From Cytophagaceae bacterium (lineage in GTDB: Bacteria; Bacteroidota; Bacteroidia; Cytophagales; UBA9547): a stretch of DNA of 38,386 nt. Positions 25,317 to 33,303 of this stretch are shown here, piece by piece (the stretch's first letter is position 1; every line of letters starts with the position of its first letter). The stretch spans positions 1 through 38,386 of the forward strand of contig JAIYAU010000062.1 of assembly GCA_027488865.1 (NCBI GenBank), written 5' to 3'. The notes beneath the pieces were generated by a model. The model was given only the letters and a program-made list of their open reading frames with translations. It was not told the origin of the DNA and searched no databases. Both the position numbers and the translations under genes were made by a program.

Positions 25317-25360
25317 ATCTTCCGAGCATCTTCCAAGCATCTTCCGAGAATCATCCAAGA
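25317..25360. repeat. Four tandem copies of an 11-nt unit
   Basis: Units ATCTTCCGAGC, ATCTTCCAAGC, ATCTTCCGAGA and ATCATCCAAGA follow each other without gaps, differing at one to three positions. Short GGAAGAT-type repeats of this kind recur in intergenic regions of some Bacteroidota, to my recollection; the function is unknown. Confidence 0.75.
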
Positions 25361-25431
25361 ACCTTATAATTGTACATTTCTAATATTAATCATTTCGAGG
25401 TTTACAAGTCTTGACCATCCTTTCCAACCAT

Positions 25432-25581
25432 TTATTGCTTATAATTTCCTAACCTTTCTTTCCGATTAGTTATTTTTTCTGCAATTTTCGTAGCAACCTT
25501 CTTGATATCTTGAATCAAAGCCTTAGGTCTACGACCCCTTGGGTATACCTTTGGACCTATTTCGGTATCTACAGTTAAGAA
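25432..25581 (-). pseudogene. Possible remnant of a protein C-terminus
   Basis: A minus-strand frame of 49 codons without a start codon ends in TAA at 25432-25434. It reads like real protein (V-D-T-E-I-G-P-K-V-Y-P-R-G-R-R-P-K, then a K/A/I-rich helix). Directly upstream in another frame lies L-K-I-R-Y-N-P-N-N-E-L-L-S-S before a stop, which looks like the preceding part with a frameshift. The parent family is not recognised; a mobile-element gene is possible. Confidence 0.3.
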
Positions 25582-25735
25582 CTAAGTAATTCATTATTAG
25601 GATTATACCTGATTTTAAGGATAATTATTTTTATACTTCCGTGCCAATAGTTTTTTAACTATTTTGCAAGAAGTTTGTAAGTGTTTTCACAGAAGTACAT
25701 TTCGGGCAAGTACTAACGGATTATAACATAAAATA

Positions 25736-26314
25736 ATGCAAGACTTACTATTTGAATTCATATCAAAATATATTTCTCTATCTAATGATGAAAAGAACGC
25801 TTTACTTTCTTTGGATCTGTTTCGTTCGGTAAAAAAAGGAACAGTTTTACTAAAAGAAGGACAAAATTCAAAGGAAAGTTACTTTGTACTAAAAGGCTGT
25901 ATTCGTACATATTATGTTATGGAGGGTGAAGAAAAAACAACTGCATTTTATACCGAAATGGAAGCATTCACTCCTCCATGTGTTATTAACAAAACTCCAT
26001 CCGAAAATTATATAAGTTGTTTAGAAGACTCCTTACTTTTAGTTTCCAATTCTGAAATGGAAGAAGAAGTAAACAGTAAATTTCCAAAATTTGATATCAT
26101 GTGCAGAATGTTTTCGGAAGAATTGTTGGCCAAACAGCGCATAGATTTTGACGAGTTTAAGACTTCTTCCCCCGAACAACGATACCTTAACTTACTTCAA
26201 AATAGACCAGACCTTATTCAACGTGTTCCCCAATACCAACTAGCGAGCTATTTAGGCATGAAACCTCAATCATTGAGCAGACTTAGAGCAAGAATACTTG
26301 AAAAAAAGAGCTAG
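25736..26314 (+). CDS. Crp/Fnr family transcriptional regulator
   Basis: The 192-residue protein has a cyclic-nucleotide-binding-type beta barrel (about 15-115; V-K-K-G-T-V-L-L-K-E-G-Q, Y-F-V-L-K-G-C-I-R-T-Y-Y) and a short C-terminal helix-turn-helix (about 158-190; V-P-Q-Y-Q-L-A-S-Y-L-G-M-K-P-Q-S-L-S-R-L-R). The P-Q-S-L-S-R-L-R-A-R recognition helix is typical of the Bacteroidota Crp subgroup. The usual phosphate-binding R-S/T pair for cAMP is not evident, and there is no cysteine set for an Fe-S cluster, so the signal is unknown. It lies 86 nt before the small barrel gene; regulation of that neighbour is likely but inferred. Confidence 0.9.
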   Translation: MQDLLFEFISKYISLSNDEKNALLSLDLFRSVKKGTVLLKEGQNSKESYFVLKGCIRTYYVMEGEEKTTAFYTEMEAFTPPCVINKTPSENYISCLEDSLLLVSNSEMEEEVNSKFPKFDIMCRMFSEELLAKQRIDFDEFKTSSPEQRYLNLLQNRPDLIQRVPQYQLASYLGMKPQSLSRLRARILEKKS

Positions 26315-26361
26315 AGTGTATTTCTTAACTTAAGTGAACGAGTTGAGCAATCTCGCCCATT

Positions 26362-26369
26362 TACTTTTG
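26362..26369 (+). promoter_or_regulatory. -7 box TACTTTTG before the small barrel gene
   Basis: A full match to TAnnTTTG lies 31 nt before the ATG at 26401, indicating that the barrel and DUF6326 genes have their own start. A TTG at 26343-26345 gives only a 16-nt spacer, consistent with a promoter needing an activator. Confidence 0.45.
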
Positions 26370-26400
26370 CATTATCGTTTAACATCAAAATAGAAATGAA

Positions 26401-27030
26401 ATGCAAAAGAAAATTTTATGGATCGAATTTACATTAGTATTGGTTTGCTCTCTACAAGTTAATGCACAATATGCAAAAACTGACAGCACCTATAAAAAGT
26501 GTTTTGTGGGTACATCTTTATTTGTCTTATTGGGAAATTTTGACACTGAGAACCCACCAAACTTTGTTCAACTCGACTTAGGTTATCGGATCACAGGAAA
26601 GGACGTAATCATAATCTCTCCAAAAACGTGGAGATATGCATGGCCTAATGGTATTCACCCCTTCCTAAACGATGCTTACAAAAAACCAGAAGAAAAATTT
26701 CCGGGTTATGTAAGAGAGATTGGTGTCACCGTTTCTTATCAACGTTTTTTTTGGAAAGGTTTGTATGCTCAACTAGATGTAATGCCTACTTGGCAACTTT
26801 TTACCAACGATAACGGCAAAAAAATTAACGATGGTTTTCAGATCTTCAATTCATACCGTATTGGTTATCATATTAAACTTTTTAAAGACAAATTCTACTT
26901 TCAACCTTCAATATGTGTTACGCATCGTGCTTATCATACAGAATTGCCTGTTGGTTTTAAACAGCTAGACGATAAATGGTCTAAGTTCATTTTCCCCGAA
27001 CCAGGTCTTAATATTGGATATAATTTTTAA
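26401..27030 (+). CDS. Small predicted outer-membrane or secreted beta-rich protein
   Basis: I do not recognise a named family. The 209-residue protein has a signal peptide (1-22, V-N-A-Q). Alternating amphipathic strands with aromatic edges follow (F-V-Q-L-D-L-G-Y-R-I-T, G-V-T-V-S-Y-Q-R-F-F-W, L-Y-A-Q-L-D-V, F-N-S-Y-R-I-G-Y-H-I). The protein ends in G-L-N-I-G-Y-N-F, with terminal Phe as is common for outer-membrane barrels. About eight strands can be traced, so an 8-stranded barrel is plausible. Gene order (Crp-like regulator, barrel, DUF6326 membrane protein) suggests a small regulated envelope unit. Only 26 nt separate it from the DUF6326 gene. Confidence 0.7.
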   Translation: MQKKILWIEFTLVLVCSLQVNAQYAKTDSTYKKCFVGTSLFVLLGNFDTENPPNFVQLDLGYRITGKDVIIISPKTWRYAWPNGIHPFLNDAYKKPEEKFPGYVREIGVTVSYQRFFWKGLYAQLDVMPTWQLFTNDNGKKINDGFQIFNSYRIGYHIKLFKDKFYFQPSICVTHRAYHTELPVGFKQLDDKWSKFIFPEPGLNIGYNF

Positions 27031-27056
27031 TTTATAAATCGTTTAATTTTCAAATT

Positions 27057-27476
27057 ATGAGCACTCACAATACATTGTCAGACATCAAGATTAACGTAAA
27101 ACTTAAGCTTGCCACGATATGGACAAGTTTTATGTTTCTCTATATTTATGTAGATTATTTTCATTTATATATGCCAGGTACTCTAAAGGATATTTTGGTT
27201 GGAAAAGTATTTGTATTTGACATTTCGTATGTCTTTTTACTGGTAGCAATGATATTTGTAGCCATTCCAACACTGATGATTTTCCTTTCAGTAGCCCTGC
27301 CAGCTAAAGTAAATCGTTGGACAAACCTCATTGTTGCCACAATATTTATTCCTTATATGCTGTTTAATTTGGTAGGAGAGGCTTGGGTGCATATGTATTT
27401 AGCAGCAGCTATAGAAGTTGCACTTCTTTGTCTAATTATCTACTATGCTTGGAAATGGCCACATGTTGAAATATGA
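27057..27476 (+). CDS. DUF6326 family four-helix membrane protein
   Basis: The 139-residue protein has four predicted membrane helices (about 18-37, 56-82, 89-108, 113-132). It shows the pattern I associate with DUF6326: L-A-T-I-W-T-S-F-M-F-L-Y-I-Y-V-D-Y-F-H-L-Y early on, V-N-R-W-T-N-L-I in the middle and Y-A-W-K-W-P at the end. There is no known function for the family. It has no signal peptide and should sit in the inner membrane. Second gene after the small barrel gene, probably the same transcript. Confidence 0.8.
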   Translation: MSTHNTLSDIKINVKLKLATIWTSFMFLYIYVDYFHLYMPGTLKDILVGKVFVFDISYVFLLVAMIFVAIPTLMIFLSVALPAKVNRWTNLIVATIFIPYMLFNLVGEAWVHMYLAAAIEVALLCLIIYYAWKWPHVEI

Positions 27477-27984
27477 AAAACGAATGAACAAAAAATTTTA
27501 GAAAAATACAGATAAACAATATTTCCCTTTACCGTAGACATCTGAAAAGCGTCTACGGAATATAGGGATGATAATTGAGCCAGCTATTAAACGTGCAATA
27601 GCTCCTCCAACCTCTTGCCATTACGCATGGCAACTTAAAATGCACTAGGCATGCAGCACTTTTTCTACAGGCAGTATCAACAATTATCCTACATAAAATC
27701 TGCATTCTTTCCTGATAAAATTATCTACCCAGCCCACCAAAGCAAAGGTGGTGAAATGATTTCATGGTGATTTAGGTGGCAAAAGCGAGTTTGTAAAATT
27801 GAAAGGCGTTTGTTACTTTGCCAAAAGTGTTTTTACCAATATCTTTTCATACTGATCACTTCGCAATTTGAAGGCTTCAGTTGCAAAGGCTTAAGTTTAC
27901 AAACGCTGTTGAACAATTAGCATATAATGATCACAAGGAAGCTCTATCATTATCTTGCTTTATTATTAATACCTATACTTAAAT
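27477..27984. other. 508-nt noncoding stretch before recQ with several inverted repeats
   Basis: No convincing gene is visible. It holds an 8-bp inverted repeat CCGTAGAC/GTCTACGG (27532-27539, 27551-27558), a 7-bp hairpin TTGCCAT/ATGGCAA (27615-27633), and a minus-strand open frame of about 40 codons without ATG (27498-27620). Two GTTTGTAAA/TTTACAAAC motifs lie about 110 nt apart in inverted order in the right half. No clear recQ promoter is seen. Confidence 0.55.
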
Positions 27985-30126
27985 ATGAATAAACTTCAAG
28001 TTTTAAAAAAATATTTTGGTTACGATCAATTTAGGCCTTTGCAAGCTGAAATTGTAGATACCATTTTGAACGGCGCTGACGCATTGGTACTAATGCCTAC
28101 AGGTGGTGGCAAGTCTTTGTGTTATCAATTGCCTGCACTTTTACTCCCAGGGCTTACCTTGGTAATCTCACCACTAATTTCGCTTATGAAAGATCAAGTG
28201 GAAAATCTTAAGGCTAACGGAATAGCAGCGGAATATATTAATAGTAGCCTTGATGCCAGCGATACAAGACGTATTGCTGATTTGTTATTGAACAATCAAT
28301 TGAAATTACTGTATGTTTCCCCTGAAAAAGTTCTTGCTCCGTCGTTTTTAAATTTTCTCAAGAAACTGGATTTAAGCCTAATCGCCGTTGACGAAGCACA
28401 CTGCGTTTCTTTTTGGGGGCACGATTTTCGGCCAGAATACACACAATTAAAAGAATTAAGGGCTTTGTTTCCTAATTTACCTCTAATTGCATTAACAGCC
28501 ACTGCAGACAAACTAACAAGAAAGGATATTCTTATTCAGTTAGAGATGCCTGATGCACAAATATTTATTTCCTCCTTTGATAGACCCAATCTTAGTCTCA
28601 ATGTTCGTATTGGTAGAAAGCGAATGGAGCAATTGATTGATTTTATGCAAAGGAAAAAGGGGCAACCAGGAATAATATATTGCTTAAGTAGGAAGTCAAC
28701 CGAACAGGTTGCAGCTGACTTAAGGGCCAAAGGTCATAAAGTTGAGTTTTACCATGCAGGTATGCCACCTGCAGAACGTGCTAAAGTGCAGGAGGCCTTT
28801 ATAAAAGATGAAACACTGGTGATTTGTGCCACTATCGCATTTGGCATGGGAATAGATAAGCCGAATGTTAGGTGGGTAGTACATTACAACTTGCCAAAAA
28901 ACATTGAGAGCTTTTATCAAGAAATTGGGCGAGCAGGTCGTGATGGGCTGCAAGCAGAAACCCTACTGTTTTATTCCTACAGGGATTTTGTTATGCAAAT
29001 GGATATGATCGATGCAACAGATCCAGAGCGTAAGCAATTACAAATTGCTAAAATTGAAAGATTAAAACAATATTGTGAAACAAGTATTTGCCGAAGAAGA
29101 ATTCTTCTTAGCTACTTTAACGAGGAAACCAATAAAGACTGTGGCAATTGTGATATTTGTAAATCTCCCAGAAACTATATTGATGGTACAACTTGGGCAC
29201 AAATGGCACTCTCGGCCATTGCCCGAACCAACGAAAGATTATCAATGTCTACCCTTATAGAGATCTTAAAAGGAAATTTTACACAAAACATTAAACAACA
29301 CCAATACAACTTATTAAAGACGTTTGGTGTCGGTAAAGAACTTAAATATGAGGAATGGGTAGATTATTTAACTCAAATGCTCAACATTGGCATTATGGAC
29401 ATAGCCTACGACGACCATCATACCTACAAACTTAACAAAGCCAGTTGGGAGGTTATAAAAGGTGAAAAGTCTGTTAATCTATCTAAATATTCCAGTCCAT
29501 TTGAAAAAAATAAGCAAATGGAGGAAGAAAGTCTCACAAACAGTTCTAAAAGTCTCAAAGTATCCTTTGAAGAAAAGTTGTTGGATAACCTCAAACAATT
29601 AAGATTACGGCTTGCAAATGAAATTAAGGTGCCGGCGTACGCAATTTTTAACGACGCTACTTTGCTTCAAATTGTTCAAAAAAAGCCTGTTACACCAAGT
29701 GCTTTTCGTGAGATAGATGGAGTGGGAGAGGTGAAACTAGCTAAATATGGCGAAGCATTCCTTCAAGAAGTTATTTCTGTTGTAAATCAACAGAGTAACG
29801 CGGGAGTGGTTATTGAAGGATCTACTTACTTGATTACCTACGACCATTACAAACAAGGTAAAACAGTCGAAGAAATCTCACAAATACGGCAGGTTAACGT
29901 GAATACAATTTATTCTCATCTGATTTTATTGTATTCAAAAGGTTACCAAATAGATATTAACCAATTTGTTACTGATATTGAGCAAACGGAAATCGCCAAA
30001 GCAATTAAAGAAGTAAATGCCCCTAACAATCAGTTAAAACCTGTTTTTGAGCACTTAAATCAACGTTATTCTTACGATAAAATTCGATTTGTAAGTACTA
30101 TGATTAAAAATCAAGAAACTATATAA
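27985..30126 (+). CDS. recQ: ATP-dependent DNA helicase RecQ
   Basis: This 3'-to-5' helicase acts in recombination repair and fork maintenance. The 713-residue protein has the Walker A motif M-P-T-G-G-G-K-S (37-44), D-E-A-H (136-139) and the aromatic-rich loop as H-C-V-S-F-W-G-H-D-F-R-P, with Phe where most RecQ have Gln. It also has motif VI E-I-G-R-A-G-R-D-G, four zinc-binding cysteines (Y-C...I-C...D-C-G-N-C-D-I-C), a winged-helix RQC domain and an HRDC domain (about 530-605). A C-terminal helix-turn-helix extension follows (T-V-E-E-I-S-Q-I-R-Q-V-N-V-N-T-I). Length and order are normal for the long bacterial form. It ends 2 nt from the convergent anti-sigma-like gene, leaving no room for a terminator. 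Confidence 0.97.
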   Translation: MNKLQVLKKYFGYDQFRPLQAEIVDTILNGADALVLMPTGGGKSLCYQLPALLLPGLTLVISPLISLMKDQVENLKANGIAAEYINSSLDASDTRRIADLLLNNQLKLLYVSPEKVLAPSFLNFLKKLDLSLIAVDEAHCVSFWGHDFRPEYTQLKELRALFPNLPLIALTATADKLTRKDILIQLEMPDAQIFISSFDRPNLSLNVRIGRKRMEQLIDFMQRKKGQPGIIYCLSRKSTEQVAADLRAKGHKVEFYHAGMPPAERAKVQEAFIKDETLVICATIAFGMGIDKPNVRWVVHYNLPKNIESFYQEIGRAGRDGLQAETLLFYSYRDFVMQMDMIDATDPERKQLQIAKIERLKQYCETSICRRRILLSYFNEETNKDCGNCDICKSPRNYIDGTTWAQMALSAIARTNERLSMSTLIEILKGNFTQNIKQHQYNLLKTFGVGKELKYEEWVDYLTQMLNIGIMDIAYDDHHTYKLNKASWEVIKGEKSVNLSKYSSPFEKNKQMEEESLTNSSKSLKVSFEEKLLDNLKQLRLRLANEIKVPAYAIFNDATLLQIVQKKPVTPSAFREIDGVGEVKLAKYGEAFLQEVISVVNQQSNAGVVIEGSTYLITYDHYKQGKTVEEISQIRQVNVNTIYSHLILLYSKGYQIDINQFVTDIEQTEIAKAIKEVNAPNNQLKPVFEHLNQRYSYDKIRFVSTMIKNQETI

Positions 30127-30128
30127 AC

Positions 30129-32585
30129 TTAAAACCCAAATCTTACTCTTATTTTCTTAAGGGTGTCGGAAACATCAAGTTTGGGTTGAACATTTTCTAG
30201 TTGTTCATCAGAAGTGGTGCACCCATCAATATAGTTTATGATTGATTCAATAGTGTGATCACGTTCAAAAGGCTCCAGATTTGAAAAGAATGCAGACATT
30301 ACACCAGCTGTTTTGTATTGTTCATAAAGTTTTACGGCGTCAGGGTCCTTTTTGGAAATCATGCCTTGAGGATTGCTAACCCACTCTACGATCCATTCCC
30401 TTGAATGTCGTGTAGAGACACCTCGTAGCGCAGGCCCGACCACCTGATGGTTAATGGCATGACATGATTTACAATTGTATTCAAAGAGTGCCTTGCCATC
30501 TATCTCAGATCTACGCATTACACATGGAAAAACATCTTTTTGCAATCGACAAAACACCTCTTGAGCCTGCTTCGCCTTTTTAAATTCTTTTGCTTTTGCT
30601 AAGACTTCGGCTTCTACTTCAAATGAATGAAACAAATTTGTAAGTTTTAAACTTTGACCATTTAATACCTTTTTAATTTCGTCAATACTTGTTTCCTTTA
30701 ATTTTACCTCATATATACCTGGTTTTTGCTTTTTGGTCTGGTTAAAATAACGCTTGCCATTTGATTCTCCAATTACCACCGTTTGGTATTGAATGTCAGC
30801 ATTCATCTGATCCGTATAGTAGGGCTTTTGTTCTTGCATTTTAATAAAACAATTGGCATTGGAAGGTATGAGGTAGGATGAAATCTTTTCGAAATTTTCT
30901 TTATGCTTAACAGTCAATTTTAAGTCATTATAAATGATCTTTGACGTTTTACCCCCTATCTGTATCTTAATATTGGTTTTGGACAGACTTGCATTTATTA
31001 CTACTTCAGATAGTGCACGGTCGATATTATTCCAGCCAAAACTGTACACTCTGGCTGTATAAGTTTGTATGCCTTCTTCTTGGTTTGTGAGCATTACTTG
31101 TATATTAAGGTTGCTATTGACTCCCAGTTGTTTGGCTACATTTTTACGGTTTACTTCAATATCATGAAGGGTTGCTTTTTGAGCGTTTTCTGCAATTATA
31201 TCTCTCGATAGGGTCTTTGAGACATTGAAGTCGTGCAATTGTTTGTTGTAGTTGACCAAGTAAGAGTTACGTGCCTCTTGAATAATCTTTTCGTTCATAA
31301 GCCGACGTTTAGCAAAATAAACTCCTAATTCTGCTGCCAAACCTTTAGATACTTCCAGTTTTCCTTTTTTCAATCTTGCTAGTGATTCAAACTGACGCTT
31401 TAACGGGCCTCTCAATACTTTCGCAGCCATCAAATCAATTTCATAAAGATTCTTGTCCAAATTATTAATATACAAGTTGAGAACGTCGTTGGTAAAGTCA
31501 TAGCTTGCCTCATCGTTACAGGAGTTGTGAAGAAGTTTTAAGCGATATTCAAAATCGTTCGTTGCGAGCAAGGTGTTGTTAAATTTATTATCCCAAATTG
31601 TTTTTATTGTAGCACCTGCAATACCTACAATTTTAAAGTCATTATAAGAATCACCTTCTGAGATAGGTTTCTGGCCCAGTTCTGTTGAAAGAGCATAATA
31701 GATACTATCTGTGTATGTCTTATCTGTTTTGTAAAGACCATGTTGCTTCATAGCAGGGATGAGTCTTGGTGGATAAAAGTCTAATGAAAGAATATCAACA
31801 GGGATTAGTGATTGATCCAATGGTTTAGGATCTACCCAATTTACTCCTCCCTCTTTTGTGATTTCACCTTTATACAATTGCATACCTTCTTTTTCTTCTG
31901 AAGTTGGCACTTTGACAATAATTGGTTTTGTAGAATCCAGTTGCAACTCAACTCCATTTTGGTATGCTGATAAATGAAACATCCCTCCTGTTTCCAAAAT
32001 GTTATTCCCATTTTTAGTCTCCAAACCCGCTAGGACGATTTGAGCGGGTGTTATGGCTTCTCGTAGTCCAATAAAAACTTGTCCATTCACTGGCTTACCT
32101 AGATTATCTAATAAGCAAGACTTAGGTATACCAACAATAATTCCGCTTTCTGATTCGATCACCGCATTAGCTTCTGTGTCAATTTTAAATAATTGAGTCT
32201 TGATTGAAATGGAATCTTTAGTAACTATCTCCTGATAAACTACTTCTGGTTCTGTTCCATTCTGCTCATTTTTTTGACCGATTGTACTAGGAACCAAGTA
32301 GATATGAATCGCCCAATAGATACTAGCTATTGCAACCAGTCCAGCCAAAGCAATCCCTACATACTTCAGTGTTATCAAGTTTTTGTAGTATTGCTTCGCT
32401 TTTTTAATGTGTACTTTGAAGGCGATTCTGTTAAGACCCATCAATAAGTCTTGCATTTGGTTTAATTGTGATTTTAGATTCCCATCTTTTTCTAATTCTT
32501 CCTCAAAGGTCGATCTTTCATCTTCTGACATGTTTTTCATCAAATATCGCTCGATCCTTTCCAACATTGCTTGATTATCATGCAT
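30129..32585 (-). CDS. Anti-sigma-like membrane protein fused to a cytochrome c domain
   Basis: The 818-residue protein starts with a cytoplasmic helical segment (1-70) of the type found in anti-sigma factors (I-E-R-Y-L-M-K-N-M-S-E-D-E-R-S-T-F-E). One membrane helix (about 75-97) follows. A periplasmic beta domain spans about 120-270 (G-I-P-K-S-C-L-L-D-N-L-G-K-P-V-N-G-Q-V-F). Then comes a long, largely helical region of unknown fold (about 290-680), and a mono-heme cytochrome c domain (about 690-795). The latter has C-K-S-C-H at 705-709, V-V-G-P-A-L after it and Met763 (G-V-M-S-A-F) as likely sixth ligand. It follows the ECF sigma gene after 12 nt. The simplest reading is that it holds the sigma factor and that heme redox state or electron flow affects release; this is inference. 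No homologous named family is known to me. Confidence 0.8.
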   Translation of the reverse strand: MHDNQAMLERIERYLMKNMSEDERSTFEEELEKDGNLKSQLNQMQDLLMGLNRIAFKVHIKKAKQYYKNLITLKYVGIALAGLVAIASIYWAIHIYLVPSTIGQKNEQNGTEPEVVYQEIVTKDSISIKTQLFKIDTEANAVIESESGIIVGIPKSCLLDNLGKPVNGQVFIGLREAITPAQIVLAGLETKNGNNILETGGMFHLSAYQNGVELQLDSTKPIIVKVPTSEEKEGMQLYKGEITKEGGVNWVDPKPLDQSLIPVDILSLDFYPPRLIPAMKQHGLYKTDKTYTDSIYYALSTELGQKPISEGDSYNDFKIVGIAGATIKTIWDNKFNNTLLATNDFEYRLKLLHNSCNDEASYDFTNDVLNLYINNLDKNLYEIDLMAAKVLRGPLKRQFESLARLKKGKLEVSKGLAAELGVYFAKRRLMNEKIIQEARNSYLVNYNKQLHDFNVSKTLSRDIIAENAQKATLHDIEVNRKNVAKQLGVNSNLNIQVMLTNQEEGIQTYTARVYSFGWNNIDRALSEVVINASLSKTNIKIQIGGKTSKIIYNDLKLTVKHKENFEKISSYLIPSNANCFIKMQEQKPYYTDQMNADIQYQTVVIGESNGKRYFNQTKKQKPGIYEVKLKETSIDEIKKVLNGQSLKLTNLFHSFEVEAEVLAKAKEFKKAKQAQEVFCRLQKDVFPCVMRRSEIDGKALFEYNCKSCHAINHQVVGPALRGVSTRHSREWIVEWVSNPQGMISKKDPDAVKLYEQYKTAGVMSAFFSNLEPFERDHTIESIINYIDGCTTSDEQLENVQPKLDVSDTLKKIRVRFGF

Positions 32586-32597
32586 GGTCTTGGTATT

Positions 32598-33128
32598 CTA
32601 GTTAGTTGAAATAGTAAGTTTTAAGTAGTTTTGGCGGGCTTTTTCCAAACAGCGGTATTTTTGGTTTTTTGCCACTTCTTCTGTCTTAAGCTGCATTTTT
32701 GATGCAATCTCCTGCATGCTTAGGTGTAATACATAAAAGCTTTTTAAGATTTCTAAACAGCGTTCACCGACATTGGATAATGCCTGTTCTGCCAAATGGT
32801 AGCGTTTCTCATCTGAGGTATCTCCTAAGTCAACAAGTTCATAATCAAAGTTTACGTATCTGTTGAGCTTAATGAGTTCAGCTTTCCATTTGTATTTACA
32901 AATGCTAAATAAGTAAGTATCCAGCGAGGCAGTAAGTATAAAGTCAGGCTGATTCGTCTTTTCAAGTAATACCAACAAGCTCTCTTGAAAAATATCATTT
33001 GCTTGTTCTGAAGTACCGCCATTTCGCTTCACAAACTGGCGCACCTTAGGGAAATAACGATAGAGTTGTGCAAGCCCTTGTTGTACCTTTCCTGTTTTGA
33101 GGCGATTGATTAAATCTTCGTCTTTCAT
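32598..33128 (-). CDS. ECF-type RNA polymerase sigma factor
   Basis: The 176-residue protein matches the ECF sigma-70 family in form. Region 2 (about 20-90) has Y-F-P-K-V-R-Q-F-V, A-N-D-I-F-Q-E-S-L-L-V-L-L-E-K and T-Y-L-F-S-I-C-K-Y-K-W. Region 4 (about 115-170) has L-S-M-Q-E-I-A-S-K-M-Q-L-K-T-E-E-V-A-K-N-Q-K-Y-R-C with the recognition helix. There is no region 3. It is transcribed with the membrane anti-sigma-like gene (12-nt gap) and divergently from the PhoD-like gene (175 nt between starts), a likely place for a target promoter. I could not identify an ECF promoter by eye. Confidence 0.92.
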   Translation of the reverse strand: MKDEDLINRLKTGKVQQGLAQLYRYFPKVRQFVKRNGGTSEQANDIFQESLLVLLEKTNQPDFILTASLDTYLFSICKYKWKAELIKLNRYVNFDYELVDLGDTSDEKRYHLAEQALSNVGERCLEILKSFYVLHLSMQEIASKMQLKTEEVAKNQKYRCLEKARQNYLKLTISTN

Positions 33129-33303
33129 TCTATAAAAGTTTTTTCACTTCCTTAATGTAATAATTGCACCAAGGTCATCACTAGTTTTGAAATTTTTTTA
33201 ATCGAACTCCTAAGAAAGATTTTTATTAATCCCCAAATCTTAACAATTCATTAATATTATCCTCAAAAATAAAGACTACTTTTATTTTTTATTATTTTAA
33301 AAC

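Larger units (their letters stand above)
25088..25735. other. 648-nt noncoding stretch with short repeats and gene remnants
   Basis: No intact gene is seen. It holds a 14-nt direct repeat ATTTACAATTCTCA (25160-25173 and 25247-25260), a four-copy 11-nt tandem repeat (25317-25360), a minus-strand frame without a start codon (25432-25581) that looks like a protein C-terminus, and the promoter region of the Crp-like gene at its right end (TTTG 25674-25677, TACATTTC 25696-25703, 18 nt apart). Confidence 0.6.

Noticed and set aside
25160-25360. Possible CRISPR array from short repeats
   Set aside because: The units are 11 or 14 nt, contiguous or only twice present, without regular spacers or cas genes.
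27498-27620. 40-codon open minus frame as a small gene
   Set aside because: It has no start codon, contains part of an inverted repeat and no promoter is seen.
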